The notes under the pieces: generated by a model | Told to the model about the DNA's origin: nothing | Databases searched by the model: none | Seen by the model: the letters and a program-made list of their open reading frames with translations, nothing else | Shown: piece by piece, positions 9,538 to 18,143 of the stretch | How the letters are laid out: the number at the start of each line of letters is the position of its first letter | Numbering within the stretch: position 1 is the first letter of the stretch | DNA from: Paracoccaceae bacterium | GTDB taxonomy: Bacteria; Pseudomonadota; Alphaproteobacteria; Rhodobacterales; Rhodobacteraceae | Reading direction: 5' to 3' | DNA: 34,439 nt | Assembly: GCA_947461435.1 (NCBI GenBank) | Contig: CANHLE010000031.1 | Location: 1-34,439 of the forward strand | Program-made: the position numbers and the translations under genes

Positions 9538-10310
9538 CAGTTCAACGCCACCTTGAACTCTTGCAAGGTGTTGCCGCCGTCCACGGTAATCAGTTGCCCC
9601 GTCAGATAGCTTGCTTCGCGTGAGGCCAAGAACACCGCCACGTGGCCAATTTCCTGCGGGGTTCCGGCGCGGCCAATCGGGGTGAAGCGCCCGGCCACCA
9701 CTTCGCCTTCGGAGGAGGAGCCGGTATGGATCCATCCCGGACCGATGCAGTTGACCGTGACGCCGTGCGGGCCGTTTTCAATGGCCTGAACGCGGGCCAT
9801 TCCAAGCATGCCCGCCTTGGCCGCGGCATAGGGCCCGGACCCTGCAATGCCCACCAGCGGCCCGGTGACTGACGACATATGAACGACGCGCCCGTAATGG
9901 CGCGCAATCATGCCGGGCAAGACGGCCCGGCTGACCATGAAGGCCGATTTCAGACTGATCGCGATCTGAAAATCAAAATCCTCATCGCTGACCTGATCCA
10001 TGGTCGCCCGTTTTGGCGATTTTCCAGTCTGCGACATCCCGGCATTGTTGATCAGAATATCAATTGGGCCCAAGGCAGCACTGGCGGCGGCCACCAGAGA
10101 TTGCACCTGTGCGGGATCGGTCAGATCGGCGGTTGCGGCGAAACAATCGGCCGTGCCCAGATCTGCCAATCTGTCAAAAATCCGGTCCGTCGTGGCGGTG
10201 ATGGCCACCTTGGCGCCCGCTGCCCGCAACAGCTGCGCGGTCGCAAAGCCAATCCCATCGGCAGCCCCTGCCCCGGTCACCAGCGCGACGCGCCCTTGAA
10301 CCCCTGTCAT
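9537..10310 (-). CDS. Short-chain dehydrogenase/reductase (SDR) family oxidoreductase
   Basis: This 257-residue protein is a classical SDR. The N-terminal dinucleotide-binding motif TGAGAADGIG sits near residues 12-21. NNAG follows at the end of the fourth strand. The catalytic triad is visible as Ser in MSSVTGP and YAAAK (Tyr and Lys), and VNCIGPGWIHT is the usual C-terminal loop. The protein ends in VDGGNTLQEFKVALN. These are cytosolic NAD(P)-dependent enzymes; the substrate cannot be told from sequence, though the family resembles 3-oxoacyl reductases and sugar or polyol dehydrogenases. The ATG at 10308-10310 (MTGVQGRVALVTG) has AAGGGA upstream; a longer frame to 10454 runs into the divergent cupin gene and is rejected. 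Enolase converges on it. Confidence 0.93.
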   Translation of the reverse strand: MTGVQGRVALVTGAGAADGIGFATAQLLRAAGAKVAITATTDRIFDRLADLGTADCFAATADLTDPAQVQSLVAAASAALGPIDILINNAGMSQTGKSPKRATMDQVSDEDFDFQIAISLKSAFMVSRAVLPGMIARHYGRVVHMSSVTGPLVGIAGSGPYAAAKAGMLGMARVQAIENGPHGVTVNCIGPGWIHTGSSSEGEVVAGRFTPIGRAGTPQEIGHVAVFLASREASYLTGQLITVDGGNTLQEFKVALN

Positions 10311-10385
10311 GCCTGATCCCTTCGCACACTCTTGCCTTGGCCAAGGATGCTGGCATTGTGGCAGGCGCACAGCAAGGGGCAAACC

Positions 10386-10808
10386 ATGAGCGCCGACAAG
10401 ATCATCGCCCTTCTGGGCCTGCAGCCCCATCCCGAAGGCGGATGGTACCGGCAAACATGGCAGGGCCCGATCGTGGACGGCCGGGCCAGCGGGACGGCCA
10501 TCTATTTTCTATTGAAGGCGGCGGAGCGCAGCCATTGGCACCGGGTTGATGCCGATGAGATCTGGTTGTTTCACGCAGGATCGCCGCTGCGCCTGTCGGT
10601 GGCGCAAACCGATCTTGGCCCCGCGCAGCAGATAACACTGGGCCCCGATGTCTTGGACAATCAGCACCCGCAGGCGATTGTGCCCAAAGGGTTCTGGCAG
10701 GCGGCTGAAAGCATGGGCGCTTATACCTTGGTGTCCTGCACAGTCTCGCCGGGGTTTGAATTTGGCGGCTTTGAATTGGCCGCGCCGGGGTTTGACATTG
10801 CAGGATGA
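10386..10808 (+). CDS. Cupin-5 family protein (DUF985)
   Basis: This 140-residue protein matches the DUF985/cupin_5 pattern: an opening LGLQPHPEGGWYRQTW, then TAIYFLLKAAERSHWHRVDADEIWLFHAG carrying the cupin metal or ligand positions (shown in two parts: ERSHWHRVDADE and IWLFHAG), and a C-terminal strand block ending VSPGFEFGGFEL. The members are small cytosolic beta-barrel proteins of unclear function; some bind sugar- or nucleotide-like ligands. The ATG at 10386 has AAGGGG nine bases upstream; the in-frame ATG at 10332 adds an implausible leader. It is divergent from the SDR gene. Its stop lies about 45 bases before the preferred desaturase start, so both are probably one transcript. Confidence 0.88.
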   Translation: MSADKIIALLGLQPHPEGGWYRQTWQGPIVDGRASGTAIYFLLKAAERSHWHRVDADEIWLFHAGSPLRLSVAQTDLGPAQQITLGPDVLDNQHPQAIVPKGFWQAAESMGAYTLVSCTVSPGFEFGGFELAAPGFDIAG

Positions 10809-10852
10809 TGGGCGCGAAGGGCGGCGGTCGGCAAGGCCCGCAAAGGACGAGC

Positions 10853-11740
10853 ATGGACCATAAAGCACTTATACAGTCTTTGTCGCCCGACCTGCGCGCG
10901 GATTTGACGGAACGGTCGAACCGCGCTGGACTTGTACATTTGTGCGGACATCTGGGGGTGATCGGGGCCTGCACGACGATTCTGCTTTATGGCCCCGCGC
11001 TGTGGTGGATCGCCCTTCCGGTTCAAGGGATTGCCTTGACGTTCCTTTTCACGCTGGAACACGAGGCCACCCACAAGACCCCGTTCGAAAGCCCCATGTT
11101 GAACGAAACGGTTGGGCGTTTGGCCGGGCTTGTGCTGATCTTGCCTTTTGAATGGTTCCGCTACTTTCATCCGGCGCATCACAAATACACCAATCTGCCC
11201 GGACAGGATCCCGAACTTGACGGGGCAAAGCCGATGACCCGCCAGCAATGGGCCTTTCATGTGTCGGGCCTGCCCTATTGGGGATCGCAAAGTCGTCTGG
11301 TTCTGGCCTTGGCCTTGCGGCGGCCGATAGACGCCCGGTACATTCCGCCGTCGGCCTTGCCCCGGATACGGCGCGAGGCGCAGGCGATGCTGGCCCTTTA
11401 CGCGGCCGCTGGGATGAGCCTGTTTTGGTCGCCCCTAGTCTTGTGGCTTTGGATCTTGCCGATGATTTTGGGGCAGCCCTTTTTGCGTCTGTATCTTCTG
11501 GCCGAACATGGGGATTGCCCGACAGTGTCCAATATGCTGGAAAACTCTCGAACCACGTTCACCAACCAAATCATCCGCTTTTTTGCTTGGAACATGCCCT
11601 ATCACGCCGAACACCACAGCTATCCGGCGGTCCCGTTCCATAAGCTGCCCGCTTTGAACGCCGTTCTGCGCCAGAACTTGCGCACGACAGCGACGGGATA
11701 TGCCGCCTTCACAAAGGCTTATTTGGCGCGGCGGCCGTAA
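10853..11740 (+). CDS. Membrane fatty acid desaturase / hydroxylase family protein
   Basis: This 295-residue protein carries the three histidine boxes of the membrane di-iron desaturase superfamily: HEATHK (70-75), HPAHHKY (106-112) and HAEHHSY (251-257). Hydrophobic stretches lie between residues 30-68, 88-100 and 180-215. Such enzymes use two irons and oxygen to desaturate or hydroxylate acyl chains or carotenoid rings at the inner membrane. The true substrate is not decidable here; acyl-lipid desaturase and beta-carotene-hydroxylase-like roles are both possible. The ATG at 10853 has AAAGGACGAG just upstream. An earlier ATG at 10805 would overlap the cupin stop and add a Gly/Arg-rich leader, so it is less likely. 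No redox partner gene is adjacent. Confidence 0.9.
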   Translation: MDHKALIQSLSPDLRADLTERSNRAGLVHLCGHLGVIGACTTILLYGPALWWIALPVQGIALTFLFTLEHEATHKTPFESPMLNETVGRLAGLVLILPFEWFRYFHPAHHKYTNLPGQDPELDGAKPMTRQQWAFHVSGLPYWGSQSRLVLALALRRPIDARYIPPSALPRIRREAQAMLALYAAAGMSLFWSPLVLWLWILPMILGQPFLRLYLLAEHGDCPTVSNMLENSRTTFTNQIIRFFAWNMPYHAEHHSYPAVPFHKLPALNAVLRQNLRTTATGYAAFTKAYLARRP

Positions 11741-11832
11741 GGCGCGGACTGAAACATTGTTTTGCGCGGCGCAGGGCCAACCGCGCAAGTTAGACATGGC
11801 GCTTTGCCGCGTCCTTCGGTAACTGGGCCAGC

Positions 11833-12738
11833 ATGTCACCTGAACCGAACCGCAAGAACGAAGACACGGCCGCCGGGTTCGCCTTTGCGCTGACGGCGTA
11901 TTGTTTATGGGGCTTTTTGCCCATCTACATGAAGGCCCTTTCCGACGTCCCGACGATTGAAGTCTTGGCGCACCGCGTGATCTGGTCGGTGCCGATTTCC
12001 GTTTTGGTGCTGGTCATTCTGCGCAGCACGGGGGATCTGTGGGCAGCGATCACATCGCTGCGGATGCTGGGGATGGCCATGATGACGGCCGCGTTGATTT
12101 CGGTCAATTGGGGCATCTATGTCTGGTCGATCCAGACGGGGCACGCCTTGGATGCCGCCTTGGGCTATTACATAAATCCCTTGTTCAGCATCTTTCTGGG
12201 GGCCGTCCTTTTGGGGGAAAAGCTGTCCTTGTGGCAAAAACTGGCCATTGGTCTTGCGGCACTTGCCGTTGTTATTTTGACATATGAGGCCGGACGTGTG
12301 CCGGTTGTGGCGCTGTCTTTGACCGTGACCTGGGGCCTTTATGCCTATCTGAAAAAGCAGCTTCCCCTTGGACCCAACCAAGGTTTTGCGTTGGAAGTGC
12401 TGATCTTGTTGCCTTTCGCGCTGGGCTATGCGGTCTGGCAACAACAGCAAGGAACGGCGTCATTCTTGCACGTTGATCTGTCCAAGGATCTGCTGCTTGT
12501 CGGCCTTGGGCTTGTCACCGCTGGACCGTTGATGATTTACGCCAATGCCGCGAAACTGCTGCGTTTGTCGACGATCGGGATCTTGCAATACATTGCCCCG
12601 ACCATGATTTTTCTGACGGCTGTCTTTTGGTTCGGCGAACCCTTCGGGCAAGCGCGCATGATCGCCTTTCCGATGATCTGGGCGGCGTTGGTGCTGTATA
12701 CCACAAGTCTTGTTCGCCAAGCCCGCGCAAAGGCATAG
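11833..12738 (+). CDS. rarD: RarD-type EamA transporter
   Basis: This 301-residue protein has about ten membrane spans and typical RarD signatures. These are GFAFALTAYCLWGFLPIY at the first helix, EVLAHRVIWSVP shortly after, NWGIYVWSIQTGHALDAALGYYINP in the middle (key parts NWGIYVW and LGYYINPL), and GILQYIAPTMIF near the end. RarD is an EamA-superfamily inner-membrane protein named for a chloramphenicol-sensitivity phenotype; its natural substrate is not settled. The ATG at 11833 starts MSPEPNRKNEDT, with no strong Shine-Dalgarno site visible. It lies 92 bases after the desaturase and converges with the glycosyltransferase gene, six bases apart. It is the third EamA protein in the window and the only one assignable to a named subfamily. 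Confidence 0.92.
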   Translation: MSPEPNRKNEDTAAGFAFALTAYCLWGFLPIYMKALSDVPTIEVLAHRVIWSVPISVLVLVILRSTGDLWAAITSLRMLGMAMMTAALISVNWGIYVWSIQTGHALDAALGYYINPLFSIFLGAVLLGEKLSLWQKLAIGLAALAVVILTYEAGRVPVVALSLTVTWGLYAYLKKQLPLGPNQGFALEVLILLPFALGYAVWQQQQGTASFLHVDLSKDLLLVGLGLVTAGPLMIYANAAKLLRLSTIGILQYIAPTMIFLTAVFWFGEPFGQARMIAFPMIWAALVLYTTSLVRQARAKA

Positions 12739-12744
12739 ACAGCA

Positions 12745-14415
12745 TCAGACCCGGCGCAAAAAGCCATATTTCAGAAGCCACATGACGATCCGGTCAACGT
12801 TGTTGCGCTGCAGGCCCGTGAGCGCGAGCAAGGCGGGCACGTCAAGTCCGGCACCTTCAGCCGATTGCACGGCCTGATAGACCGCGCCAATATCCCGAGG
12901 CGCGGCGAAGATCCTTTTCGTTCCCAAATAATCCCGTGCGACCAATGTGTCATTCAGGTTTGGCAAACCATCGCGGGCCACGGCCACAAAACGCTTGCCG
13001 TCATGGGCTGTCTGTTCGGTGGGATAGCTTGCAAAAAGTTTGGTCGGTGCTGGCGCCAAGGGCAGACTTTCCGCCGCATAGCGGCGAAATCGCGCGGCGT
13101 TGACACGGCGGCGCCGATCCTGCTCGGCCCAAAGATCCTGCATCTGGGGAATGATCCGCGACCAATCGTACAATGCGTCAGCCCGCTTTTTCCCGGCGGC
13201 ACCCAAACTGCGGCGCAGATCCGGGTTTTGCACCAAAGTCATGATCTTGGCCTGCAACTCCTCCATATCGATTTCCGTGACCGCCGACACCGAGGCGCAG
13301 TATTGGGTATAATTATCCACGCCCCCGTGATGACGCAGCGCCTCTTCGGAGGTATGGCGCGGGGTCAAGGTGCGGGTGGTCACGCGCAATCCGACATCGG
13401 GGGAAACGGTATCTTTCATCCCGTCCCAATCACTGACAAGCAATGGCAAACCGGCGGCCATCGCCTCGATCGGGGCAAGGCCAAAGGTTTCCTGTATATT
13501 GTCGATCAGAAACAGGAACACATCAGACCCGGATAGGGCCGCTTTTCGTTCTTCGGCCTTGGAGCCGTCGAGAATCATGAAATTCACATCCGGCATCAGT
13601 TTGGCAGCGCCGGTTTCAAAGACGCGGCGACCGTAGGCATCAGAGAAGACCCCGCAAAAAACCAGGTGCAAGCGTTGTCCGCCGGTCAGTTGGCGCTGGA
13701 CGCGCTGCAAGGCGGTGTAGATGGGAAAGGGATCGAATTTTTCATGCGGGGTCAGACGGGCGATGGTGGTGAAGACGACATCCTGAGGGGTGGCACCTAG
13801 CCGTTCGCGCAGAGAAATGCCGGCTGCGGCCTCGGGGCGGAAATCCTCGCAATGCACGCCAAGGGGGATGACGGGCAACATGGGCCGTGGGGGCGGATTG
13901 GCCCCAAAATGGGCACGAACATGTTGATCTGTCAGATCAAATTGCACTTGAACGGCCGATTGTACCGCCCGCGATGTGCAGATCACCGCGTCCCAGTCCA
14001 TCACCGGGGCAAAGCGCAGATCGAAAAAACCGCGCATGACGGCGGTCGTTGAGGTGGTATGGGTAATGCCGCAGATTGACCAGGACCCGGTGCCGTAGGG
14101 CGCCCGGCGCCAAGCATCAGCGGTGTAGTTGGGGCTGGGATAAAAGAAGGTGCCCACGGGGGCCAAGGCATTGGGCGCGCGCATCGGCACATGGCGCGTT
14201 GCAAGCCCGGGGCGCAGTTCCTGTGCCAACACCTTCACCGGTTCAATTTCAGCCACTTCTTTGGACATGAGCACAACTTCGTCCACATCGGCGTGCCGCA
14301 GGAACCCGCGCAAGAAACTATCCCCCGCCACGCGCCGACCATTGATACCCTTTGCTTTGGGATCAAAGCCATCTTGAGCATAAAAAATCGCCGCGTTTCG
14401 GTTCGGTGCCGTCAT
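12745..14415 (-). CDS. Family-4-like glycosyltransferase with a C-terminal extension
   Basis: This 556-residue protein has a GT-B fold glycosyltransferase core. The donor-binding half shows VFTTIARLTPHEKFDPF (about 213-230) and the hallmark E-x7-E at Glu309 and Glu317 in QETFGLAPIEAMAAGLP, as in GT4 retaining enzymes using nucleotide sugars. IPLGVHCEDF near 183-192 is the usual linker to this half. After about residue 430 comes a further stretch of some 120 residues, ending in a helical, winged-helix-like segment (LLALTGLQRNNVDRIVMWLL). I cannot place this extension in a known domain. The ATG start overlaps the stop of the methyltransferase gene in the sequence ATGA, so translation is coupled. 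Together they suggest a polysaccharide or glycan-modifying pair, but the target is unknown. Confidence 0.87.
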   Translation of the reverse strand: MTAPNRNAAIFYAQDGFDPKAKGINGRRVAGDSFLRGFLRHADVDEVVLMSKEVAEIEPVKVLAQELRPGLATRHVPMRAPNALAPVGTFFYPSPNYTADAWRRAPYGTGSWSICGITHTTSTTAVMRGFFDLRFAPVMDWDAVICTSRAVQSAVQVQFDLTDQHVRAHFGANPPPRPMLPVIPLGVHCEDFRPEAAAGISLRERLGATPQDVVFTTIARLTPHEKFDPFPIYTALQRVQRQLTGGQRLHLVFCGVFSDAYGRRVFETGAAKLMPDVNFMILDGSKAEERKAALSGSDVFLFLIDNIQETFGLAPIEAMAAGLPLLVSDWDGMKDTVSPDVGLRVTTRTLTPRHTSEEALRHHGGVDNYTQYCASVSAVTEIDMEELQAKIMTLVQNPDLRRSLGAAGKKRADALYDWSRIIPQMQDLWAEQDRRRRVNAARFRRYAAESLPLAPAPTKLFASYPTEQTAHDGKRFVAVARDGLPNLNDTLVARDYLGTKRIFAAPRDIGAVYQAVQSAEGAGLDVPALLALTGLQRNNVDRIVMWLLKYGFLRRV

Positions 14416-15245
14416 TTTACTTCCATCCACAGCCACGGAGTCGGGCCACTTCGCCATTCCCACAATGCAATCAACCTGTCCAGATCGGACAAATCGTTCA
14501 TCCATTCGGGCAAAAGCTGCGGTGCGAGCGTACGGTCAATTCTTGTGATCGTATGGGTTGCCTGAAACCGTGCTGCGATCCGGTCCGTCAGACCGGGGCG
14601 CATGACATCATGACATTCGACCAAGATGTCAGCCACGGCCAGACCGGGCGCTGTTTGCGGATCCAGCAGTTCCTCTTCGGCCCCTTCGATATCGCACAGC
14701 ACAAAGGTGCGCTTTCGAAAGCACCAATTGAAATCATCGGCACTGATCATACCGCCCACATCTACCCTGCCGTCCACCCCGTTGCGCAGGGCGTGATCGC
14801 GGCACAAGGCCTGCGCCGCCGGATTCGAATCGCGGGCGAGGATTCGCGCTTTTGGCAGACGCCGGGCCAATCCCACAGCATAATACCCCTCGGCGCAGCC
14901 TATATCGATGATTTGGCGATACCGGCGGGCAATGACCTGTTCAAATATCGGCGTCAAAGACGCTTCGTAGCATCCCATCAAGCGCGCGGCTTTGGCACCT
15001 TCTGACGCGGGCACAGAATAATCCATGCCCGCAAAGGGGCCGTTCAGGACCGTGTTGCCTGACCGCGCAACCAAGGTGTTGACCATCAATGTCGAACGCC
15101 ATTTGGCCAAAGTACGCAGCGCCATTTCAAGCGACTTGGGATCCGCAGGTAAATTTGCGAACCGTTTCAGTTCGGCATGAGCGGCCAGTGTCAAGGAAGA
15201 TTGACCCTGTGCAGACTGGTCTTTTGTCTTTGGTAAAGCTGACAT
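14412..15245 (-). CDS. FkbM-like SAM-dependent methyltransferase
   Basis: This 277-residue protein has a Rossmann-type SAM-binding motif, QIIDIGCAEGYYAVGLARRL, at about 111-130. Motif II-like ILARDSNPAA follows, and then FVLCDIEGAEEELLD, the D-x-E-GAE pattern typical of the FkbM family. The N-terminal 90 residues contain a conserved-looking block, NGPFAGMDYSVPASEGAKAA, and no membrane span. FkbM enzymes commonly O-methylate sugars or lipids. The ATG at 15243-15245 is preferred; a TTG five codons upstream is the alternative, and neither has a clear Shine-Dalgarno site. The stop overlaps the glycosyltransferase start by four bases, so the two proteins are made from one message and probably act on the same product. 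Confidence 0.85.
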   Translation of the reverse strand: MSALPKTKDQSAQGQSSLTLAAHAELKRFANLPADPKSLEMALRTLAKWRSTLMVNTLVARSGNTVLNGPFAGMDYSVPASEGAKAARLMGCYEASLTPIFEQVIARRYRQIIDIGCAEGYYAVGLARRLPKARILARDSNPAAQALCRDHALRNGVDGRVDVGGMISADDFNWCFRKRTFVLCDIEGAEEELLDPQTAPGLAVADILVECHDVMRPGLTDRIAARFQATHTITRIDRTLAPQLLPEWMNDLSDLDRLIALWEWRSGPTPWLWMEVK

Positions 15246-15339
15246 CAAAAAGCACCGCAAAATTTTCTAAGACGCGGGTATAATACGCCCGATCAAAGGA
15301 ATAGTGGTGCCCAAGTACGCTGTCTATGAAAACAAACCC

Positions 15340-15795
15340 TTAAACCGGAAGGAAAATCATCGCGGCCCCATTCATGCAATACCGCAGTCCCGTGGGTTTT
15401 GGGCCATCTTCGAAGACATGGCCCAAATGTCCGCCGCAGCGCCGGCAGTGCACTTCGGTGCGGCTGCCAAAGAGGCCCGGATCATTCTTTGTGGCCACGG
15501 CGTTGTCGAGCGCCTGGAAAAACGATGGCCAGCCGGTTCCGGAGTCATATTTTGCCAAAGATGAGAACAACGGCAAGGCGCAGCCTGCACAGGCAAAGGT
15601 GCCTTCGCGGTGTTCGGCGTTCAGGGGGCTTGAACCCGCCACTTCAGTTGCCTCTTCGCGCAGGACGGCAAATTGTTCCGGGGTCAGGCGGGCCCGCCAT
15701 TCTTGCTCTGACAGGGTGACTTCGAAAGATTCGGCCCGCAAAGGCGGGGCAAGAACAAGGGCTGCAAACGAAGTCAGGACGAAGCGGCGTTTCAT
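15340..15795 (-). CDS. msrB: Exported peptide-methionine (R)-S-oxide reductase MsrB
   Basis: MsrB repairs the R form of methionine sulfoxide in proteins. The 151-residue protein shows two zinc CxxC pairs (69/72 and 117/120), the signature [11 protein letters not shown] (83-93), [12 protein letters not shown], and catalytic Cys140 in RYCMNGAAM. The first 21 residues ([21 protein letters not shown]) look like a signal peptide with Arg-Arg, so export to the periplasm is likely, and a Tat route is possible. The ATG at 15793-15795 has GGAGA upstream (AAGGAGACCGTC). It ends 94 bases before the methyltransferase start, so readthrough is possible but not shown. It is divergent from cobS. Confidence 0.94.
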   Translation of the reverse strand: MKRRFVLTSFAALVLAPPLRAESFEVTLSEQEWRARLTPEQFAVLREEATEVAGSSPLNAEHREGTFACAGCALPLFSSLAKYDSGTGWPSFFQALDNAVATKNDPGLFGSRTEVHCRRCGGHLGHVFEDGPKPTGLRYCMNGAAMIFLPV

Positions 15796-15994
15796 GACGG
15801 TCTCCTTTATCTTGGGTGACGATACTGCTGATACGCGTCATTGCGCCCAGAAGTTTCAACATCTCTTCAAGTTGCGACATCAACACCGGCCCTGCCCTTG
15901 CAGCCTGCCAGAAATTGCTTCACTACTTCTTCGAAATTGCGCCGGCCCTTCGGCCGTGCGAGTGGGATATGGACTGCACGGGATGCCAGAGACG

Positions 15995-16957
15995 ATGATG
16001 AAACCAACAGAAGAAATCTCGGTCCGTGAGGTCTTTGGGATTGATACAGAGATGCGCGTTAAGGGTTTTGCGGAAAAAACCGACCGCGTGCCCGAAATTG
16101 ACAGCACGTATAAATTCGACCCTGATACGACTTTGGCGATTCTTGCCGGCTTTGCCTATAATCGCCGCGTGATGATCCAAGGCTATCACGGCACGGGTAA
16201 ATCAACGCATATCGAACAGGTCGCCGCCCGGCTGAACTGGCCCTGTGTGCGGGTGAACCTTGACAGCCACATCAGCCGGATCGACCTGATCGGCAAAGAT
16301 GCGATCAAGCTGCGGGACGGCAAGCAGGTAACAGAATTCCACGAAGGCATTCTGCCTTGGGCGCTGCGCAACGCGGTGGCCATCGTGTTTGACGAATACG
16401 ACGCCGGCCGGGCCGACGTGATGTTCGTTATTCAGCGCGTTCTGGAACATGATGGCAAGCTGACCTTGCTGGATCAGAACGAAATCATCACGCCGCATCC
16501 GTCTTTCCGTCTGTTCGCGACGGCGAACACGGTGGGCCTTGGCGATACCACGGGCCTGTATCACGGCACGCAGCAAATCAACCAAGCCCAAATGGACCGT
16601 TGGAGTCTGGTGGCTACGCTTAACTATCTGTCGCACGATGCGGAATCCGCCATCATTCTGGCCAAGAATGCGCATTACAACACGGAAAAGGGACGCAAGC
16701 AGATCAGCCAGATGGTCACCGTCGCAGACTTGACGCGGACTGCTTTCATGAATGGGGATCTGTCCACGTTGATGAGCCCGCGCACCGTTCTGAACTGGGC
16801 GCAAAATGCCGAGATTTTTCGGGATCTTGGCTATGCCTTCCGGCTGACATTCCTGAACAAATGTGACGAGTTGGAACGGACCACGGTGGCCGAATTCTAT
16901 CAGCGCTGCTTTGGTGAGGAACTTCCAGAATCCGCGGCCTCGACGGCGATGAAATGA
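15995..16957 (+). CDS. cobS: Aerobic cobaltochelatase subunit CobS (AAA+ ATPase)
   Basis: CobS forms an AAA+ ATPase ring that, with CobT and CobN, inserts cobalt into hydrogenobyrinic acid diamide in aerobic B12 synthesis. The 320-residue protein has Walker [10 protein letters not shown] (63-71), Walker B AIVFDEYD (129-136) and sensor 1 [11 protein letters not shown] (171-181). The opening [23 protein letters not shown] is typical of CobS (seen here as [15 protein letters not shown]). The start is ATGATG at 15995-16000; the frame is open far upstream, but that part lies antisense to msrB. Its stop overlaps the next gene's ATG by four bases (ATGA). cobT is not adjacent: a Dabb protein and a minus-strand FMN reductase lie between them. 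No cobN in the window. Confidence 0.96.
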   Translation: MMKPTEEISVREVFGIDTEMRVKGFAEKTDRVPEIDSTYKFDPDTTLAILAGFAYNRRVMIQGYHGTGKSTHIEQVAARLNWPCVRVNLDSHISRIDLIGKDAIKLRDGKQVTEFHEGILPWALRNAVAIVFDEYDAGRADVMFVIQRVLEHDGKLTLLDQNEIITPHPSFRLFATANTVGLGDTTGLYHGTQQINQAQMDRWSLVATLNYLSHDAESAIILAKNAHYNTEKGRKQISQMVTVADLTRTAFMNGDLSTLMSPRTVLNWAQNAEIFRDLGYAFRLTFLNKCDELERTTVAEFYQRCFGEELPESAASTAMK

Positions 16958-17247
16958 TCCGTCATGCGGCGCTGTTCCGGCTGAAACATTCCGGCGGATC
17001 GCCGCAGGAGGCCAGTTTTTTGGCCGCCCTTGGCGATCTGCGGGGCCTTCCGGGGGTTCAAGACTTTCTGATTTCGCGCGAAACCAGCCCCAAGAATCCC
17101 TATGAGTTTGCCGTGTCGATGGTTTTTGCCGATCAAGCGGCGTATGACGGGTACAACAACCATCCGGGCCATGTGGCATTTGTCGAAGGTCGCTGGATCC
17201 CGGAAGTGGCAGAGTTCATGGAACATGACACCGTGGCGATTGCGTAA
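16954..17247 (+). CDS. Dabb (stress-responsive alpha/beta-barrel) domain protein
   Basis: This 97-residue protein matches the Dabb fold. It opens [12 protein letters not shown], has a central [19 protein letters not shown] strand pair, and ends [19 protein letters not shown] before a short tail. Dabb proteins are small dimeric ferredoxin-like barrels, found in stress proteins and some enzymes. I cannot assign a reaction. The ATG overlaps the cobS stop in ATGA, so it is co-translated with cobS. That makes a link to cobalt chelation or corrin handling possible, but there is no direct evidence. It ends in a bidirectional terminator shared with the FMN reductase gene. Confidence 0.85.
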   Translation: MIRHAALFRLKHSGGSPQEASFLAALGDLRGLPGVQDFLISRETSPKNPYEFAVSMVFADQAAYDGYNNHPGHVAFVEGRWIPEVAEFMEHDTVAIA

Positions 17248-17332
17248 CGCGCGACCTCTGTGACCGGCGCCTTTGACCTGCACTGCGTCCTGAGCCGTCT
17301 GTGATTTGAACATTACGCCGTCAAGAATAAAG

Positions 17333-17363
17333 AAACGGCGGCCCTAGGGGACCGCCGTTTTTG
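17333..17363. terminator. Bidirectional terminator between the Dabb gene and the FMN reductase gene
   Basis: A 9-bp perfect stem, AAACGGCGG (17333-17341) with CCGCCGTTT (17352-17360), encloses ten bases. T follows on the plus strand (17358-17362) and A precedes it (17330-17335), giving T on the minus strand too. It sits between two convergent genes and can stop both. Confidence 0.85.
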
Positions 17364-17381
17364 TATGCGTATCGATGGGGT

Positions 17382-17966
17382 TCAGGCGCGGGCCGCCATG
17401 GTTGCCTTTGCCCACCAGACCAGATCATCAAGCGAGGCCTTCGCGGCGGGCAACAGATTTGCCTCGACGTCCGCCATCTTGCCCGAACCGCCCATGCCGG
17501 GATGAACCTTGAAGAAATCGCCCATCCCCAGATGCACGGCGTTGCGCGTTGGCACCATTTGCAATTCAACCCCGATCAGGCGCAGATGTTCCAAAGCGCG
17601 CGTTCCCCCCACAGCCCCATAGGCGATGGCGGTAAAGGGTTTGTGGGCCCATTCAACATAGGCCTGATCCAACGCGTTCTTGAGCGAACCGGTGACCGAG
17701 CGGTTATATTCCGCCACGACAAAGATATAGCCGTCAAACTCTGCCAACTTCTTTTGCCAAGCCACTGCTTTGGGATCGGAAGAGGGCATCCACATGTTGG
17801 AGGCCATTTCGTTGAACATTGGCAGATCGTACTCCCGAAGGTCGAGCAATTCGACCGTCATGTCGTCGCGCACCTGAGCCTGAGCCAGCATCCACTGGGC
17901 CGGAATATCGGCAAACCTCGTGGCGCGGGTGGAGCCAATGATAAGAGCGATTTTCGGTTTGGACAT
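17382..17966 (-). CDS. NADPH-dependent FMN reductase family protein
   Basis: This 194-residue flavodoxin-like protein has the FMN phosphate loop IIGSTRATRFADIPAQW near residues 9-25, the middle strand GYIFVVAEYNRSVTGSLKNALD (key part EYNRSVTGSLKNALD, about 88-102), and YGAVGGTRALEHLR near 118-131. This pattern belongs to cytosolic NAD(P)H:FMN reductases and azoreductase- or quinone-reductase-like enzymes. The exact substrate is unknown. The ATG at 17964-17966 has AAGG upstream; the frame is open to 18704, but that part lies antisense to cobT and is rejected. It sits between cobS and cobT on the opposite strand. A flavin reductase could supply reduced flavin for cobalt(II) corrinoid reduction, which is only a suggestion from position. 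Confidence 0.9.
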   Translation of the reverse strand: MSKPKIALIIGSTRATRFADIPAQWMLAQAQVRDDMTVELLDLREYDLPMFNEMASNMWMPSSDPKAVAWQKKLAEFDGYIFVVAEYNRSVTGSLKNALDQAYVEWAHKPFTAIAYGAVGGTRALEHLRLIGVELQMVPTRNAVHLGMGDFFKVHPGMGGSGKMADVEANLLPAAKASLDDLVWWAKATMAARA

Positions 17967-18143
17967 GGAAACACCTTTTTGAATTTGATGACACCGTCTT
18001 ACCCGATCAACTTGGATGCGCATATTGCGGAATAAAGAACCCCTATTGTGCACAAAAGCGCAGAAGTCTTGCTTTGCGACGACCCTGCTTAATTGACAGC
18101 TGCCCTTGCTCCTTTCCGCCTGAACTGCCAATCTGTCGCCATC

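Noticed and set aside
15374-15994. Upstream extension of the cobS frame
   Set aside because: It is antisense to the whole of msrB and has no family similarity; CobS begins at the ATGATG at 15995.
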